From an uncultured Saprospiraceae bacterium (GTDB taxonomy: Bacteria; Bacteroidota; Bacteroidia; Chitinophagales; Saprospiraceae): 64,000 nucleotides of DNA. Shown here one piece after another: positions 16,064-25,816 of this stretch. The DNA lies in contig CALSOU010000012.1 in NCBI GenBank assembly GCA_943788055.1, forward strand, positions 175,968 through 239,967. The letters run 5' to 3'. The position numbers were made by a program, and so were the translations under genes. Position 1 is the first letter of the stretch. The number at the start of each line of letters is the position of its first letter. Below the pieces are notes generated by a model. That model did not search any database. It had not been told where the DNA came from and saw only the letters and a program-made list of their open reading frames with translations.

Positions 16064-17227
16064 ATGTATATAGTAAAGGCATATAGATCCGCAGTTGGAA
16101 AAGCTAATCGTGGATCTTTCAAGAACTTCAGATCAGATGATCTTGCGGTGCGGGTAATAAAACATTTAGTAGAACAAACGCCAGGGCTAGATCCAGCAAT
16201 GGTGGATGACGTTATAGTTGGCTGTGCAAACCCAGAGGGGGAGCAAGGTTTACAAATTGGTAGACAGATATCGGCGAGAGCTTTAGGTAAGTCAGTGCCT
16301 GGAATGACTGTAAATAGATATTGTGCTTCAGGTCTTGAAACCATTTCAATCGCTGCAGGTAAAATAGCTGCCGGAATGGGAGATATCTATATCGCAGGAG
16401 GTACTGAGACCATGTCAATGATTCCAATGACAGGATATAAATTGGCTCCGAGTTACGAGGTAGCTGTAGAGAATCCCAATTATCTGATAGGTATGGGTCT
16501 GACAGCTGAAGCAGTAGCCAATAAATACAAGGTTTCTCGAGAAGATCAAGATACGTTTGCATTCAATTCTCATCAGAAAGCAGCAAATGCTATTAACCAA
16601 GGATACTTCCAAAAAAGTATTGTGCCGATAGAGGTACATGAAATATTTGTTGAAGATGATCAGCGGAAGGAGAAAAAGTGGATTATGGATACAGATGAAG
16701 GAGTGCGAGAAGACACCTCAATCGAAGCATTAAGTCGATTGAGAGCAGTTTTTGCAGCTGGAGGAAGCGTTACTGCAGGAAATTCATCACAGACATCAGA
16801 TGGTGCAGCTTTTGCTTTGGTCATGAGCGAGAAAGCAGTAAAGCAGTTAAATCTCGAGCCAGTAGCGAGATTAGTATCTTGCGCAGTTGCTGGGGTCGAT
16901 CCGCTTTATATGGGAATTGGCCCATGTGCTGCTATTCCGAAGGCACTAAGTCAAGCGGGGATGAAGCTAAATGAAATCGACCTTATAGAATTAAATGAAG
17001 CATTTGCTTCTCAATCTTTAGCAGTTGTTCGTGAAGCTGGATTGAATCCTGATATCGTAAATGTGAATGGAGGTGCAATTGCACTTGGTCATCCTTTGGG
17101 CTGTACTGGAGCCAAATTAACAACGCAAGTTATGGATGAACTCGAAAGACGTGATAAGAAGTACGGAATGGTAACGGCTTGTGTTGGAGGTGGTCAAGGA
17201 ATTGCAGGAATTATAGAACGTTTATAG
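16064..17227 (+). CDS. fadA: Acetyl-CoA acyltransferase (3-ketoacyl-CoA thiolase)
   Basis: A 387-residue thiolase that releases acetyl-CoA from 3-ketoacyl-CoA. The acyl-accepting Cys is in NRYCASGLETI (near residue 88); NEAFASQS, the His of GHPLGCTGA and the second Cys of the same motif complete the active site near the C-terminus. The CVGGGQGIAGI end is typical. It is co-transcribed with fadN. The degradative (FadA) rather than biosynthetic (PhaA/AtoB) role is inferred from this neighbour. Confidence 0.93.
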   Translation: MYIVKAYRSAVGKANRGSFKNFRSDDLAVRVIKHLVEQTPGLDPAMVDDVIVGCANPEGEQGLQIGRQISARALGKSVPGMTVNRYCASGLETISIAAGKIAAGMGDIYIAGGTETMSMIPMTGYKLAPSYEVAVENPNYLIGMGLTAEAVANKYKVSREDQDTFAFNSHQKAANAINQGYFQKSIVPIEVHEIFVEDDQRKEKKWIMDTDEGVREDTSIEALSRLRAVFAAGGSVTAGNSSQTSDGAAFALVMSEKAVKQLNLEPVARLVSCAVAGVDPLYMGIGPCAAIPKALSQAGMKLNEIDLIELNEAFASQSLAVVREAGLNPDIVNVNGGAIALGHPLGCTGAKLTTQVMDELERRDKKYGMVTACVGGGQGIAGIIERL

Positions 17228-17355
17228 TAAAAGTGAGAGAGTCCCTTTTTGCGAAAGTGGTAGTAGCTGGCCATTATTGTGAACACCTTATGAAGAATAA
17301 TAGGCTCCCGAACTTTGAGAGAGGGATGAGCCTAGCGAAACAGCGAATGACGCGG

Positions 17356-17387
17356 TATTATCTATGACAGCTTTGGCATAGATAATA
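17356..17387. terminator. Hairpin between convergent thiolase and glycosyltransferase genes
   Basis: Perfect 11-bp stem TATTATCTATG (17356-17366) with CATAGATAATA (17377-17387) and a 10-nt loop. It sits between two converging genes, so a bidirectional terminator is likely, although the downstream T run is weak on both strands. Confidence 0.5.
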
Positions 17388-17429
17388 TTCGCCATTATTT
17401 GATAATTGTTAAATTTTTGGAAATACGGA

Positions 17430-18707
17430 CTATGTTTGATCTGCCAAGATAGCTTTAGCGTAGTTCTCCCAACTCATGTCTTTCGTCTTGACGCTCACAT
17501 TTTCTGGGTCAAGAGGTTTGTCTAGATAATTCTCCATAACAGCTGCCATATCATCGACGTCCTCAGCTTTCGCTAAATAACCATTGAAACCATCGTCAAT
17601 TGTTTCTGGGAAGTGTCCTACCGCAGTTGCTAGTAATGGTTTCTTGAAATTATAAGATAGAGACTCGATTCCTGAAGGTGTTGCGTATTCATAAAACAAT
17701 ACTACCGCATCACTTACTTGAAAATACTGAGGTACTTCTTCGTTAGGTACAAATTTATTCACAAGCATAGTACGGTCGGCAATCCCTAATTCATCAATAA
17801 GTGCAAGCGGATTGTACTCACCTTCATCATCCTTTTTCTTTAAAAATGCACCTTTAGCTAGTGAGAATAAGAAGGACTTGACCTTGGTAGATAGTTTCTT
17901 ATTATCAAGTGTGTTCCAAAAGGATTCTCCACAGATTAGCAAACTTACGTCGTCTCGTTTTTCTGCTACTTTAGCAAACGCTCGAATAGTGTGATGTAGG
18001 CCTTTATACTTCCTTATAAATCCGAAAAATAAAAACACATGTTTTTTTAGATTGTGCTCTTTCTTGAAAGCTACAGGATCAAACGTAGGGTCTGGTTTGA
18101 ATAAATCATAAATTGGGTGATACAACTTTATGACCAGCTTCTCTTGAAAGTTACCTACCCGTTCTCCAGTTTCATTCAACTTGAAAGTTTTGTCGGGGAA
18201 GAGTTCATCAAGCTCGTACTTTGTTTTTAGTGCATGTACGAGATATGTATCAGCATGCTTGATAGCAAGCTTGGTAAAGTATCGATCAATATTTGAGTTT
18301 TCTTTTTGGATTACAAAGTGTAGATCGAAAATTACCTCGATGTCAGAGTACTTGTTAAGCTTTTTAGCTATACGTGAGAGTGGTAAACCTTGAATTGCAA
18401 TTGCCCATTGTATGATGACGATTTCAGGTTTTAGATCTGCTATGTACCTAGCTGTAGCATTCCAACTGGCTGGATTATTATAATTAGTAATGTACTTGAC
18501 TTGGATATTGGTGCCTTCAAGAAGATCTGTCTTACTAGATTTATCTACAAATTCACGAGGAATAATCGCTGGATATTGGTTGGTCCATGAAACTATATGG
18601 ACTTCACAGTCTCCTCTCTTGTCAAGTGCTTTTGCAAGAGATGTATTGTAATTTGATATACCACCTTTGAACTTAGGGCCAGGGCCAAAACAAACAATTC
18701 TTCTCAT
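17430..18707 (-). CDS. Glycosyltransferase family 4 (GT-B)
   Basis: A 425-residue GT-B glycosyltransferase. The N-terminal donor/acceptor cleft motif is GGISNYN. The C-terminal Rossmann half has VFLFFGFIRKYKGLHHTIRAF and the nucleotide-sugar-binding EYATPSGIESLSYN region with the conserved Glu. No membrane segment, so it acts on the inner face of the membrane on a lipid-linked or surface glycan. The substrate cannot be told. It overlaps the upstream epimerase gene by 4 bp and is last in a minus-strand sugar cluster. Confidence 0.88.
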   Translation of the reverse strand: MRRIVCFGPGPKFKGGISNYNTSLAKALDKRGDCEVHIVSWTNQYPAIIPREFVDKSSKTDLLEGTNIQVKYITNYNNPASWNATARYIADLKPEIVIIQWAIAIQGLPLSRIAKKLNKYSDIEVIFDLHFVIQKENSNIDRYFTKLAIKHADTYLVHALKTKYELDELFPDKTFKLNETGERVGNFQEKLVIKLYHPIYDLFKPDPTFDPVAFKKEHNLKKHVFLFFGFIRKYKGLHHTIRAFAKVAEKRDDVSLLICGESFWNTLDNKKLSTKVKSFLFSLAKGAFLKKKDDEGEYNPLALIDELGIADRTMLVNKFVPNEEVPQYFQVSDAVVLFYEYATPSGIESLSYNFKKPLLATAVGHFPETIDDGFNGYLAKAEDVDDMAAVMENYLDKPLDPENVSVKTKDMSWENYAKAILADQT

Positions 18708-19753
18708 TTAAGCATTTTTTCACGAACTAACGCTGCTTCATACATTCTACGCATGCCTTCTTCCATAGAGATCTTAGCTGTCCACCCCAGCTTGTTATGT
18801 ACATAGTCCATGTTGGAATATCTTGAGTGAACACCTACTGGTTTGTCTAGAAGACACTTGATCTCGGGTTTGTAACCAGCAATATCTGTCAAGACATCTA
18901 TAATTTCAATAAAACTTGTCAGACGTCCCATACCGATATTTATTGCCGAGCCATCAGAAATATGATCCATTGCTAGGAAAATACAATCCATCACGTCTTC
19001 GATGTGGACAAAATCTCTACCTTGTTTTCCAGTTCCCCAAACTTCCATAGGAGCTTCTCGTCTTGCCACACGTTGCGCAATTGCAGGAATAGGATAAGTG
19101 AGATCTTGATCTTCTCCGTAGCCGCTGAATGGACGAATGCAAAGGACTGAAACGCCATAATATTCTGCTGCAATTTTAGCTAGAAATTCTCCTGTAAGTT
19201 TTGACCAACCATATGTCATATCAGGCTGCCCCATGTTATTGAAATCAATATCTGACTCGCTTAATGCAATTGAGTGAGATTCGGTCTGCAGATTAATTGG
19301 GTAAGCGGCACTTGAACTAGGGTAGAGCGCTCTGCCAGGTTTGTGTCTACAAATCCAGTAGAAGAATTCCGCGTCTATAGCTAAATCTTGTGCTACCATC
19401 ATCGGGTCACCGTCTATTACAGCTCGGCCACCTACGATAGCAGCAAAGTGGAATACATCACTAAATTTGTCAAATTCAAAACCGTATGTTTTCTGAAGAT
19501 AGCGATCATCTTCAGTCATTTTTTTTAAAAGATTTCGGAAATCGTCCTTTATAAAAAACAGTCTATGATCATCTCCAAAAATTTCAATATCCTCGATATT
19601 TCCAGTCTTTTCCTGAGGAAGCCATTCACTAGGATGCTTGCCGACTAGAAGATTGTCTATGAAGATTATGCGATCTTCAGTTGTGTTATAGAGTCGCTTG
19701 ACCATATTTCTACCCACAAATCCGCAGCCTCCAGAAATCAGATGATATTTCAT
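18704..19753 (-). CDS. NAD-dependent epimerase/dehydratase (extended SDR)
   Basis: A 349-residue nucleotide-sugar-modifying enzyme. The NAD site is GGCGFVGRNMV at residues 8-18. The active site shows PSSSAAYP (Ser) and YGWSK (Tyr and Lys), and RPFSGYGEDQDL matches the substrate-side region. Its role is probably to make the sugar nucleotide used by the overlapping glycosyltransferase. GDP-mannose 3,5-epimerase-like and UDP-sugar epimerases are both possible. A 188-bp gap without a recognised feature separates it from the broken family-2 glycosyltransferase upstream. Confidence 0.88.
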   Translation of the reverse strand: MKYHLISGGCGFVGRNMVKRLYNTTEDRIIFIDNLLVGKHPSEWLPQEKTGNIEDIEIFGDDHRLFFIKDDFRNLLKKMTEDDRYLQKTYGFEFDKFSDVFHFAAIVGGRAVIDGDPMMVAQDLAIDAEFFYWICRHKPGRALYPSSSAAYPINLQTESHSIALSESDIDFNNMGQPDMTYGWSKLTGEFLAKIAAEYYGVSVLCIRPFSGYGEDQDLTYPIPAIAQRVARREAPMEVWGTGKQGRDFVHIEDVMDCIFLAMDHISDGSAINIGMGRLTSFIEIIDVLTDIAGYKPEIKCLLDKPVGVHSRYSNMDYVHNKLGWTAKISMEEGMRRMYEAALVREKMLK

Positions 19754-19941
19754 TTTATATTAGTATAAGTTGAATGATCAAAGCAACAGAATATTGAAAG
19801 ACTGACGTTGATCAGAATGTTGTTTGTCTAAAGTATTAAATAAAAATACTATATGACAAATGTACGAAAATCAACTATTAACCCGACCTAATACAAGAGG
19901 AACATATGCAAAAATATGACAACTATTATTTTAAGTATTTT

Positions 19942-20891
19942 TTAGAGTCTTTCCTCAACGTGGTACTTATTTCTGTCTCCTGAATTTCGGGCAATTAATT
20001 CACCTAAAAATCCCGCAAGAAAAAGCATAGTTCCTAGAACAATCGAAGTTAGGGAAATGTAGAAAAAGGGATTGTCAGTAACTAGTGTAGTTAGGTTGCC
20101 TTGGTTTAAACGAATGATTTTCATTAATCCGATAAAAAGTGCACTACAAAATCCTAGAGCGAAAAGGATAGTGCCTATAGCACCGAAAAAGTGCATGGGT
20201 CTCTTTCCAAACTTTCCGATAAAGAATATTGAAACGAGATCCAAGAATCCATTTATGAATCTTGATAAACCAAATTTTGTTGTTCCGTATTTACGAGCTT
20301 GATGTTGAACAACTTTTTCACCAATATTCTTAAAGCCTGACCATTTAGCGATAACAGGTACGTATCGATGCATTTCTCCGTATACTTCAATACTTTTTAA
20401 CAACTTTCTTTTTGTATACTTTTAATCCACAATTGAAATCATTCAGTTCTATACCGCTCATTTTGCGAGTCACAGCATTGAATAATTTAGTAGGAAGTGT
20501 CTTTGTGATCGGGTCAAATCTTTTCTGTTTCCAGCCAGAAACCAAGTCAAAATCATCCTCGGTAATCATTCGATATAACTCAGGAATCTCATCGGGACTG
20601 TCTTGTAAATCAGCATCCATTGTAATAACGACATCACCATTACATTCAAGGAAACCTTGATTTAGTGCTGCAGATTTACCGTAATTTCGTCGAAATTTAA
20701 TTCCTCGTACAGTTGAATATTTCTCTTGTAATGATTTAATTACTTCCCACGAGTTATCAGTGCTTCCGTCGTCAACGAAAAGCGTCTCATACGTAAACTG
20801 ATTGGCTTGCATAACATGATCAATCCAGGCTTGTAGCTCGGGCAATGACTCTTCTTCGTTGAGTAATGGAATGATAAGAAGAAATTTGCAT
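19942..20891 (-). pseudogene. Glycosyltransferase family 2 (DPM1/DolP-mannose type), two frameshifts
   Basis: A polyprenyl-phosphate glycosyltransferase with a GT-A domain (FVDDGSTDNSW, TMDADLQDSPDEIPE) and two C-terminal membrane helices. The reading frame changes twice. The natural start ATGCAAATTTC (20891) reaches the IIPLLNEEESLPEL segment only if one base is removed near 20875-20884. Removing one base of the T5 run at 20394-20398 restores KVYKKKVVKSIEVYGEMHRY. Both lesions are one-base insertions, and between them the protein is fully conserved. It starts 3 bp after the DUF4199-like gene. Either a young pseudogene or a sequence-error artefact of an intact gene. Confidence 0.8.
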
Positions 20892-20894
20892 ATT

Positions 20895-21427
20895 CTAGCC
20901 TTTTTTAAGTGCTGCTGCAGCTATAATTGCAATGATTGCTCCTGGAAAAATGAGAGAGATCAGGAATCCAATCACCATCTGAAAAGGACTGATTGTAGGA
21001 GGATTAACTTTTAATTCTGCAATCGCTTTTTCCTGTTCTTCTTCAGGAATATTAGTATACTGAAATACTTTCTGCATCGTTTTTTTCAGGCCATCTCCCA
21101 TTGATATTCTTTTCTCCGTCAGCCTTGAATTTTTCATCATTGAACATATGAATACCTTGGACCGCAAAATAAAGAAGTGCACCTATAAAATAGACGAGAA
21201 TTCCAGCAACAAATCCTTCTCCCAAGCTTAGTACACCCTCGGTTGATTTCTCTCTCTCTCTAAATATCGCTTTACGAATAAAGTAAATTGGTATCAAGAG
21301 AGGAAATAGCAAAGCTTATTCCTGTATTGAATAGCAGTTCAGGATTAATGAAATACATTACTGCATACACCACAATCCATACAGCAGCTAATAGGAGTCC
21401 GTTCTTTACAGCTGGTTTCTCAAGCAT
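20895..21427 (-). pseudogene. DUF4199-like membrane protein, two frameshifts
   Basis: A Bacteroidota membrane protein with an N-terminal helix (GLLLAAVWIVVYAVMYF), a second and third around FPLLIPIYFI and GFVAGILVYFIGALLYF, and a C-terminal helix before AAALKKG. Starting at the ATG at 21427, one extra base near the AAA at 21311-21313 and one in TTTT at 21110-21113 break the frame. Removing each gives one continuous protein of about 176 residues. It lies 4 bp after the dihydroorotase-like gene and 3 bp before the glycosyltransferase, so the original operon was tight. Family assignment rests on layout and size and is moderate. Confidence 0.7.
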
Positions 21428-21431
21428 TTCT

Positions 21432-22700
21432 TTAAATTTTAGTTAGATGTACAACTTTTTTCTTCTGAAAAACGGCATGTACGATTCCGTTTAAAGTCTT
21501 ACCAATGTAGGGATTATTCTTCGATTTTGAAAAAATACTGGACGTAGTAACTTCCCAACTAGATGAAGGGTCGAAAACAACCAAGTCTGCAACTTCACCA
21601 ACTTCGATTTTTGGGATTGCCAATCCCAAAACTTTTCGACTACCATAGGATAGTTTTTCGACTAACTTACTCAGCGAAATTTCTTCCGCTACAAAAGTTA
21701 GAAGGCTGGAAAATACGGTATCTAAAGTACTAGCCCCAAAAGATGACCTTAGAAACTCGAGATCTTTATGTTCTAGGTCTACAGGCTGGTGATTACTTGC
21801 AATGAAATCAATTCTGTCAGTATTTACAGCTTTTACTAGTGCTTTTCGATCCTTCCTACCCCTTACAGGAGGAATTACTTTTAGGTTCGTATCAAAATCG
21901 TGTAGCTCTTCGTCGATATGAATGAGGTTCATGGCGGGCACTGAAGCGTAAACGAACTTACCTTTTTTATTGGCATCCTTGACACTCTGCACTGAATCTT
22001 TACACGAAATATTATGAAGGCAAATATCTGCTTCTGCATATTTAGCAAGGTCTATATCACGTTTGACCATTATTGCCTCAGCATCTGAAGGCATCCCAGC
22101 TAACCCCAGGGATGTCGATGTCGCACCCTCGTGCATGTATGTATCTTTAGACAAAGCTTGCTCCTCTGAGCATTGAATTATGGGAGTGTTTATCTTTTTT
22201 GCGTATTGTAAGGCACGAAGTAATAGGCCTGTATTTTGTATGCTTTGATTTCCATCAGAAAAAGCAATGGCACCATGCTCATGCATATCAAGAATCTCGG
22301 CGATATCTTGCCCTTTTGAACCTTTGCTGACCGCACCAATAGGGTATACTTCGAGATGACTATCCACATAGCATTCCCTCACAAAACGTACAGATGACTT
22401 GTTGTCGATCACTGGCTGTAGATTTGGGAAAGGAGCTAATACCGTGTAGCCACCTTTTGCCGCTGAATGAGAGATTGAGTCGGAAGATTCCCGCTCTTCC
22501 AGTCCTGGTTCTCCCACAAATGTACCTACATCGCAAAATCCAATAGCAACGTGCAGATTTTTCGAACTGATAACAAGTGCTTTGGTATCTTCGATATTCC
22601 TTGCAATTTGCTGGATTACTCCGTTGACAATTAGAATATCTTTTCGCTGACTCACTTTCTCTGGAGTGACAATTTTTGCATTTTTGATCAAGTATCGCAT
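21432..22700 (-). CDS. Dihydroorotase-like amidohydrolase lacking the metal-binding HxH
   Basis: A 422-residue protein of the dihydroorotase family (amidohydrolase barrel). The usual PGFIDxHxHxREPG motif is changed here to GFCDVGTFVGEPG, so both N-terminal His ligands are missing. The C-terminal SDHAPH motif reads SNHQPVD. By family knowledge this is the pattern of PyrC' proteins, which are catalytically inactive and support aspartate carbamoyltransferase; such homologues are common in Bacteroidota. I therefore would not call it an active dihydroorotase. It is in a tight minus-strand unit between the BatA-like gene and the DUF4199-like gene. Confidence 0.8.
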   Translation of the reverse strand: MRYLIKNAKIVTPEKVSQRKDILIVNGVIQQIARNIEDTKALVISSKNLHVAIGFCDVGTFVGEPGLEERESSDSISHSAAKGGYTVLAPFPNLQPVIDNKSSVRFVRECYVDSHLEVYPIGAVSKGSKGQDIAEILDMHEHGAIAFSDGNQSIQNTGLLLRALQYAKKINTPIIQCSEEQALSKDTYMHEGATSTSLGLAGMPSDAEAIMVKRDIDLAKYAEADICLHNISCKDSVQSVKDANKKGKFVYASVPAMNLIHIDEELHDFDTNLKVIPPVRGRKDRKALVKAVNTDRIDFIASNHQPVDLEHKDLEFLRSSFGASTLDTVFSSLLTFVAEEISLSKLVEKLSYGSRKVLGLAIPKIEVGEVADLVVFDPSSSWEVTTSSIFSKSKNNPYIGKTLNGIVHAVFQKKKVVHLTKI

Positions 22701-22752
22701 GAGCTTTGTTAGTCTAGTCGTTATTGTTTTTAGTCAAGTAATTTTAAGACAT

Positions 22753-24774
22753 CTATTTTAGCAGTCTGATGAATAGTTGTTCCAAAAGTAAGAATAGTAA
22801 GCAAGCTAACAAAAACCAACGCCATAATCGAACACCCGATTCTTTTTCATTGATTAATTGCGTAAAATCGGCATTTGAACCTGCGCTATATATATTCACC
22901 TGTCCGCTATATTGATCTTTTAGTTCATCAATTGAATAATAATCTAAGGCCGACTCCTGGAGGTCGTAGTTGAATGCAAAGAGACCTTTACTTTGACCAT
23001 CAAGTTCCAATTGGTAGAACCCTGATTCCTTGATTTGATTTCCAAGGTCGAGCATTGTCTGTTTACCATTATTAAACTGTCCAGGTATAAATTCACGGGG
23101 TCCGGTCATTAAAAAATTTTGCTCTGCAGATTTTCTAACGGCATCAGTCATAAGTACTTGATCCCTACCTACTGTATATGCTAATCTAGATCTGTCGGCT
23201 CTTGATAGAGCCATTTTGTAGATCATTGGAACAAATATTTCGGCGTTATTAACTAAGTCATTCTTAGATGGATCCAAAGGCGCAGCGCATAAATATACAT
23301 ACCCAAGATCTAGTTGAGACTTGGTAATATAGTCAGTACCATCTCGATAGCTTAAAAGGGCTGTCTTCAATGTGTTCTGAAAGCTGCTAAGATTATACTG
23401 GCCATTGGTAATCGGAAGCCTCAGGTTTGATGATTGTCGACTTTCGAACACACCATCAAAAACAAATTCATTAGTGTTTATTGTCTTTACTTCTTTTCGA
23501 GCGGTAGTGAATTCCTTTAAAGTGTTCGTTTTTAATGATGCCAGCAAGTTATTAAATGAGGTTTTGTCAGCATTAGCTGAAGGGAATATCAGTAGATTTC
23601 CACCATTGTTGACAAACTGTTTTAACTCATTATTGATTCCCGAGGAAATCTTCTGCACGTCATTTAAAATGATAAGATCTTGCTCAGTAAAAACATCGTA
23701 TTTTATTTGTCCAATCGACATATTTCGAAGGTTGAAATACGTTATGTTTCTTAATGCTGCTTCGACGTATCTGTTTTGACCAGATTGGTTGATGGAAAGA
23801 ATGTTGACGTTATCATTCACGTAATAGCTAAAATTGTACGTGTCGTCGAACACAATAGGGAAGTCTGTGATTTTAAGTGCTCCCTCTTGCCATCCTGCCT
23901 TGTTTGGAGAGAAACTTGCATTAACTACTATTTTCCTGTTTGCCTTTAAATCATACGAACCCATTGGTTTTTCCTGCCCATCAATATTCATAGTAAGCCG
24001 AACATTTTCTGCATCTTCATCGCTATGATTGTTCAAGACCACTTTCATCAAGTTGGCTTGGTTCGTAATAGCTACACCTGATTCAATATATGCAGAATCT
24101 ATACTTACGTTTGACTCTTTAACAGCTTGTAGAGGAATGAGATTGATTGTATAGGCAGAATCGGATTCCCAAGTATCAGAAATCGAAGTCTGGAAATCTG
24201 AAATCAAATAGATTATTTTGTTGTCAAAGGCCTCTGTTTTCATCGCCTGTTTGGCCCGATTTACTGCTGATGACAGATTTCGAACAGAAGGAGAACTTGA
24301 TATCTGATCGATGAAACCACGTGCTTCTTCTTGAGATACAAACCGTTGATGCTGACCCTCGAAATCAGAAGTGAACACTTGGATTTTATCTGTTTCTCCG
24401 CAAGCTTCAGAAATCTGTATAGCTTTTTTCTTAGCTAATTGTAGGATGGATTCGTCATCTGATTCAGCACTCATCGAAAAGGAGTTGTCGACATATATAG
24501 AAACGCCTTTGGTACCACTTTTTGCTTTAGAGTTACTAGCTATGAAAGGTTGTGCAAATGCAAAGATCAAACATGCAATTGCTAGCAACCGCATCAATAG
24601 AATAAGGAGATTCTTAATTTTATTTCTGCTGCTAGTTTCTTGCTTGATTTCTTGTAGAAAACGAATATTAGAGAAGTAGACCTTCTTGAATCTTCGAAAG
24701 TAAAAAAGATGTATAATGATAGGGATGACTAACAAGCCAAGAGCCCATAATAATTGAGGATATATGAAATGCAT
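22753..24774 (-). CDS. BatA-domain (von Willebrand-type) membrane protein
   Basis: A 673-residue inner-membrane protein. The N-terminal double-membrane-helix domain (MHFIYPQLLWALGLLVIPIIIHLFYFRRF, then a second helix near residues 55-75) is the BatA/TIGR02226 type. A von Willebrand-like domain follows with a metal-site-like DNSFSMSA and YLISDFQTS. A large extracytoplasmic region then ends in a last helix (LFLLLEQLFIRLLK). I start at the internal ATG giving MHFIYPQ; six extra codons upstream do not fit. A TAATTTTG -7-like box at 24781-24788 lies almost on the start codon. Function is unknown. Confidence 0.85.
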   Translation of the reverse strand: MHFIYPQLLWALGLLVIPIIIHLFYFRRFKKVYFSNIRFLQEIKQETSSRNKIKNLLILLMRLLAIACLIFAFAQPFIASNSKAKSGTKGVSIYVDNSFSMSAESDDESILQLAKKKAIQISEACGETDKIQVFTSDFEGQHQRFVSQEEARGFIDQISSSPSVRNLSSAVNRAKQAMKTEAFDNKIIYLISDFQTSISDTWESDSAYTINLIPLQAVKESNVSIDSAYIESGVAITNQANLMKVVLNNHSDEDAENVRLTMNIDGQEKPMGSYDLKANRKIVVNASFSPNKAGWQEGALKITDFPIVFDDTYNFSYYVNDNVNILSINQSGQNRYVEAALRNITYFNLRNMSIGQIKYDVFTEQDLIILNDVQKISSGINNELKQFVNNGGNLLIFPSANADKTSFNNLLASLKTNTLKEFTTARKEVKTINTNEFVFDGVFESRQSSNLRLPITNGQYNLSSFQNTLKTALLSYRDGTDYITKSQLDLGYVYLCAAPLDPSKNDLVNNAEIFVPMIYKMALSRADRSRLAYTVGRDQVLMTDAVRKSAEQNFLMTGPREFIPGQFNNGKQTMLDLGNQIKESGFYQLELDGQSKGLFAFNYDLQESALDYYSIDELKDQYSGQVNIYSAGSNADFTQLINEKESGVRLWRWFLLACLLFLLLEQLFIRLLK

Positions 24775-25006
24775 AGATCGCAAAATTAGCAAAATTCACG
24801 TATTGCATCTATCTTCTTTCTAATATGATTGACAAAGAAAGATGATACTTGTTTTTACACGGATTTTTTATTAGTCAATTGTCCGTTCTTATTGAGTCAG
24901 AGAGCTCTTTTTACAATGTGTACAATCCAAATAAGCTCTACATTCATGAGCATAACGGCGGTAATTGCTTGAATATTTTGACAGATTTTTATTGCATCCG
25001 TAGCTT

Positions 25007-25041
25007 TTGTCCATTAGATAGGGTTCTATGCCTTATCTTTG
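25007..25041 (+). promoter_or_regulatory. Probable promoter of queE
   Basis: TATCTTTG at 25034-25041 is an exact TAnnTTTG -7 element; a TTG lies at 25007-25009. The gap of 24 nt is one longer than the usual range. Transcription would start near 25048, which supports the downstream TTG start of queE and rules out the 71 codons of open frame upstream. Confidence 0.5.
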
Positions 25042-25061
25042 CGGCAGAAAATTGCTTAAGA

Positions 25062-25688
25062 TTGGCTTATAAAATCAAAGAAATTTATTACACTTTGCAA
25101 GGCGAGGGGTTTCACACTGGTCATGCGGCGGTATTTTGTCGATTTACTGGTTGTAACCTATGGAGTGGTAGAGAGGAAGACAGACACAAGGCTATTTGTC
25201 AGTTTTGTGATACAGATTTTGTCGGAACAGACGGGGAACTTGGTGGTAAATATAGCGGAGAAGAGCTTGTGAAGCAGATTCGTTCGTTATGGCCTGACGA
25301 CTCAACATGTTTTATTGTATTTACAGGTGGAGAACCAGCGTTACAGCTGGATAAAGAACTGGTTGATATCTTGCATAAAGAAAACTGTTACATTGCTATT
25401 GAAACCAATGGAACAATAGAATTACCTGAAGGTATAGATTGGGTTTGCATGAGTCCAAAAGCTGGCACCAATCTGATAGTTCAGTCTGGGAATGAACTGA
25501 AATTAGTTTATCCACAGGTTGGTATGGAGCCAGAAAGATTTGCTGACTGGGCATTCGATTATCACTTTTTACAACCTATGGATTGCGAGGAAGTTGAAGA
25601 CTATACCTCTTCTGCTATCCGTTATATAAGGGCCAATCCGAAATGGAAATTGTCTGTGCAGACTCATAAGGTGCTAGGAATTCAATAA
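25062..25688 (+). CDS. queE: 7-carboxy-7-deazaguanine synthase (radical SAM)
   Basis: Makes 7-carboxy-7-deazaguanine in the queuosine/preQ0 pathway. The product is 208 residues if translation starts at the TTG at 25062. The frame is open 71 codons further upstream, but that part is not family-like and overlaps the predicted promoter. The radical-SAM cluster has the QueE-type spacing CX14CX2C (Cys about 31, 46 and 49, in GCNLWSG and CQFCDTDFVG). VFTGGEPALQ binds SAM, and the N-terminal KEIYYTLQGEG is diagnostic. The other queuosine genes are not in the window. Confidence 0.92.
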   Translation: MAYKIKEIYYTLQGEGFHTGHAAVFCRFTGCNLWSGREEDRHKAICQFCDTDFVGTDGELGGKYSGEELVKQIRSLWPDDSTCFIVFTGGEPALQLDKELVDILHKENCYIAIETNGTIELPEGIDWVCMSPKAGTNLIVQSGNELKLVYPQVGMEPERFADWAFDYHFLQPMDCEEVEDYTSSAIRYIRANPKWKLSVQTHKVLGIQ

Positions 25689-25720
25689 TGGAGAGATTTT
25701 TTTTAGAAGGTAAAAGGTTT

Positions 25721-25816
25721 AGGCGTCGGGGCGTTACGTTCCGCAGTTCGAAAGTCTGCTCAGCCCTATCGGGCCAGGCTACATACTTTCGCCTGCTGCT
25801 GCACATCACTGACGCA
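25721..25816. repeat. GC-rich intergenic element (second copy of the type at 2060)
   Basis: Between queE and gmhA, a GC-rich block in AT-rich surroundings, bounded by GCGTC (25723-25727) and GACGC (25811-25815), with internal CCCTATCGGGCCAGGCTACA and TTTCGCCTGC. It shares the layout and the TATCGGG/GGCTA core of the element at 2060-2140, though base identity by eye is low. The open frame across it is not protein-like. Confidence 0.45.

Noticed and set aside
20387..20410. Programmed -1 frameshift in the glycosyltransferase gene at the A-rich run
   Set aside because: The shift needed is +1 (skip one base), not -1, and no stimulatory structure is evident. A second, unrelated break lies at the start of the same gene, so simple insertion is likelier.
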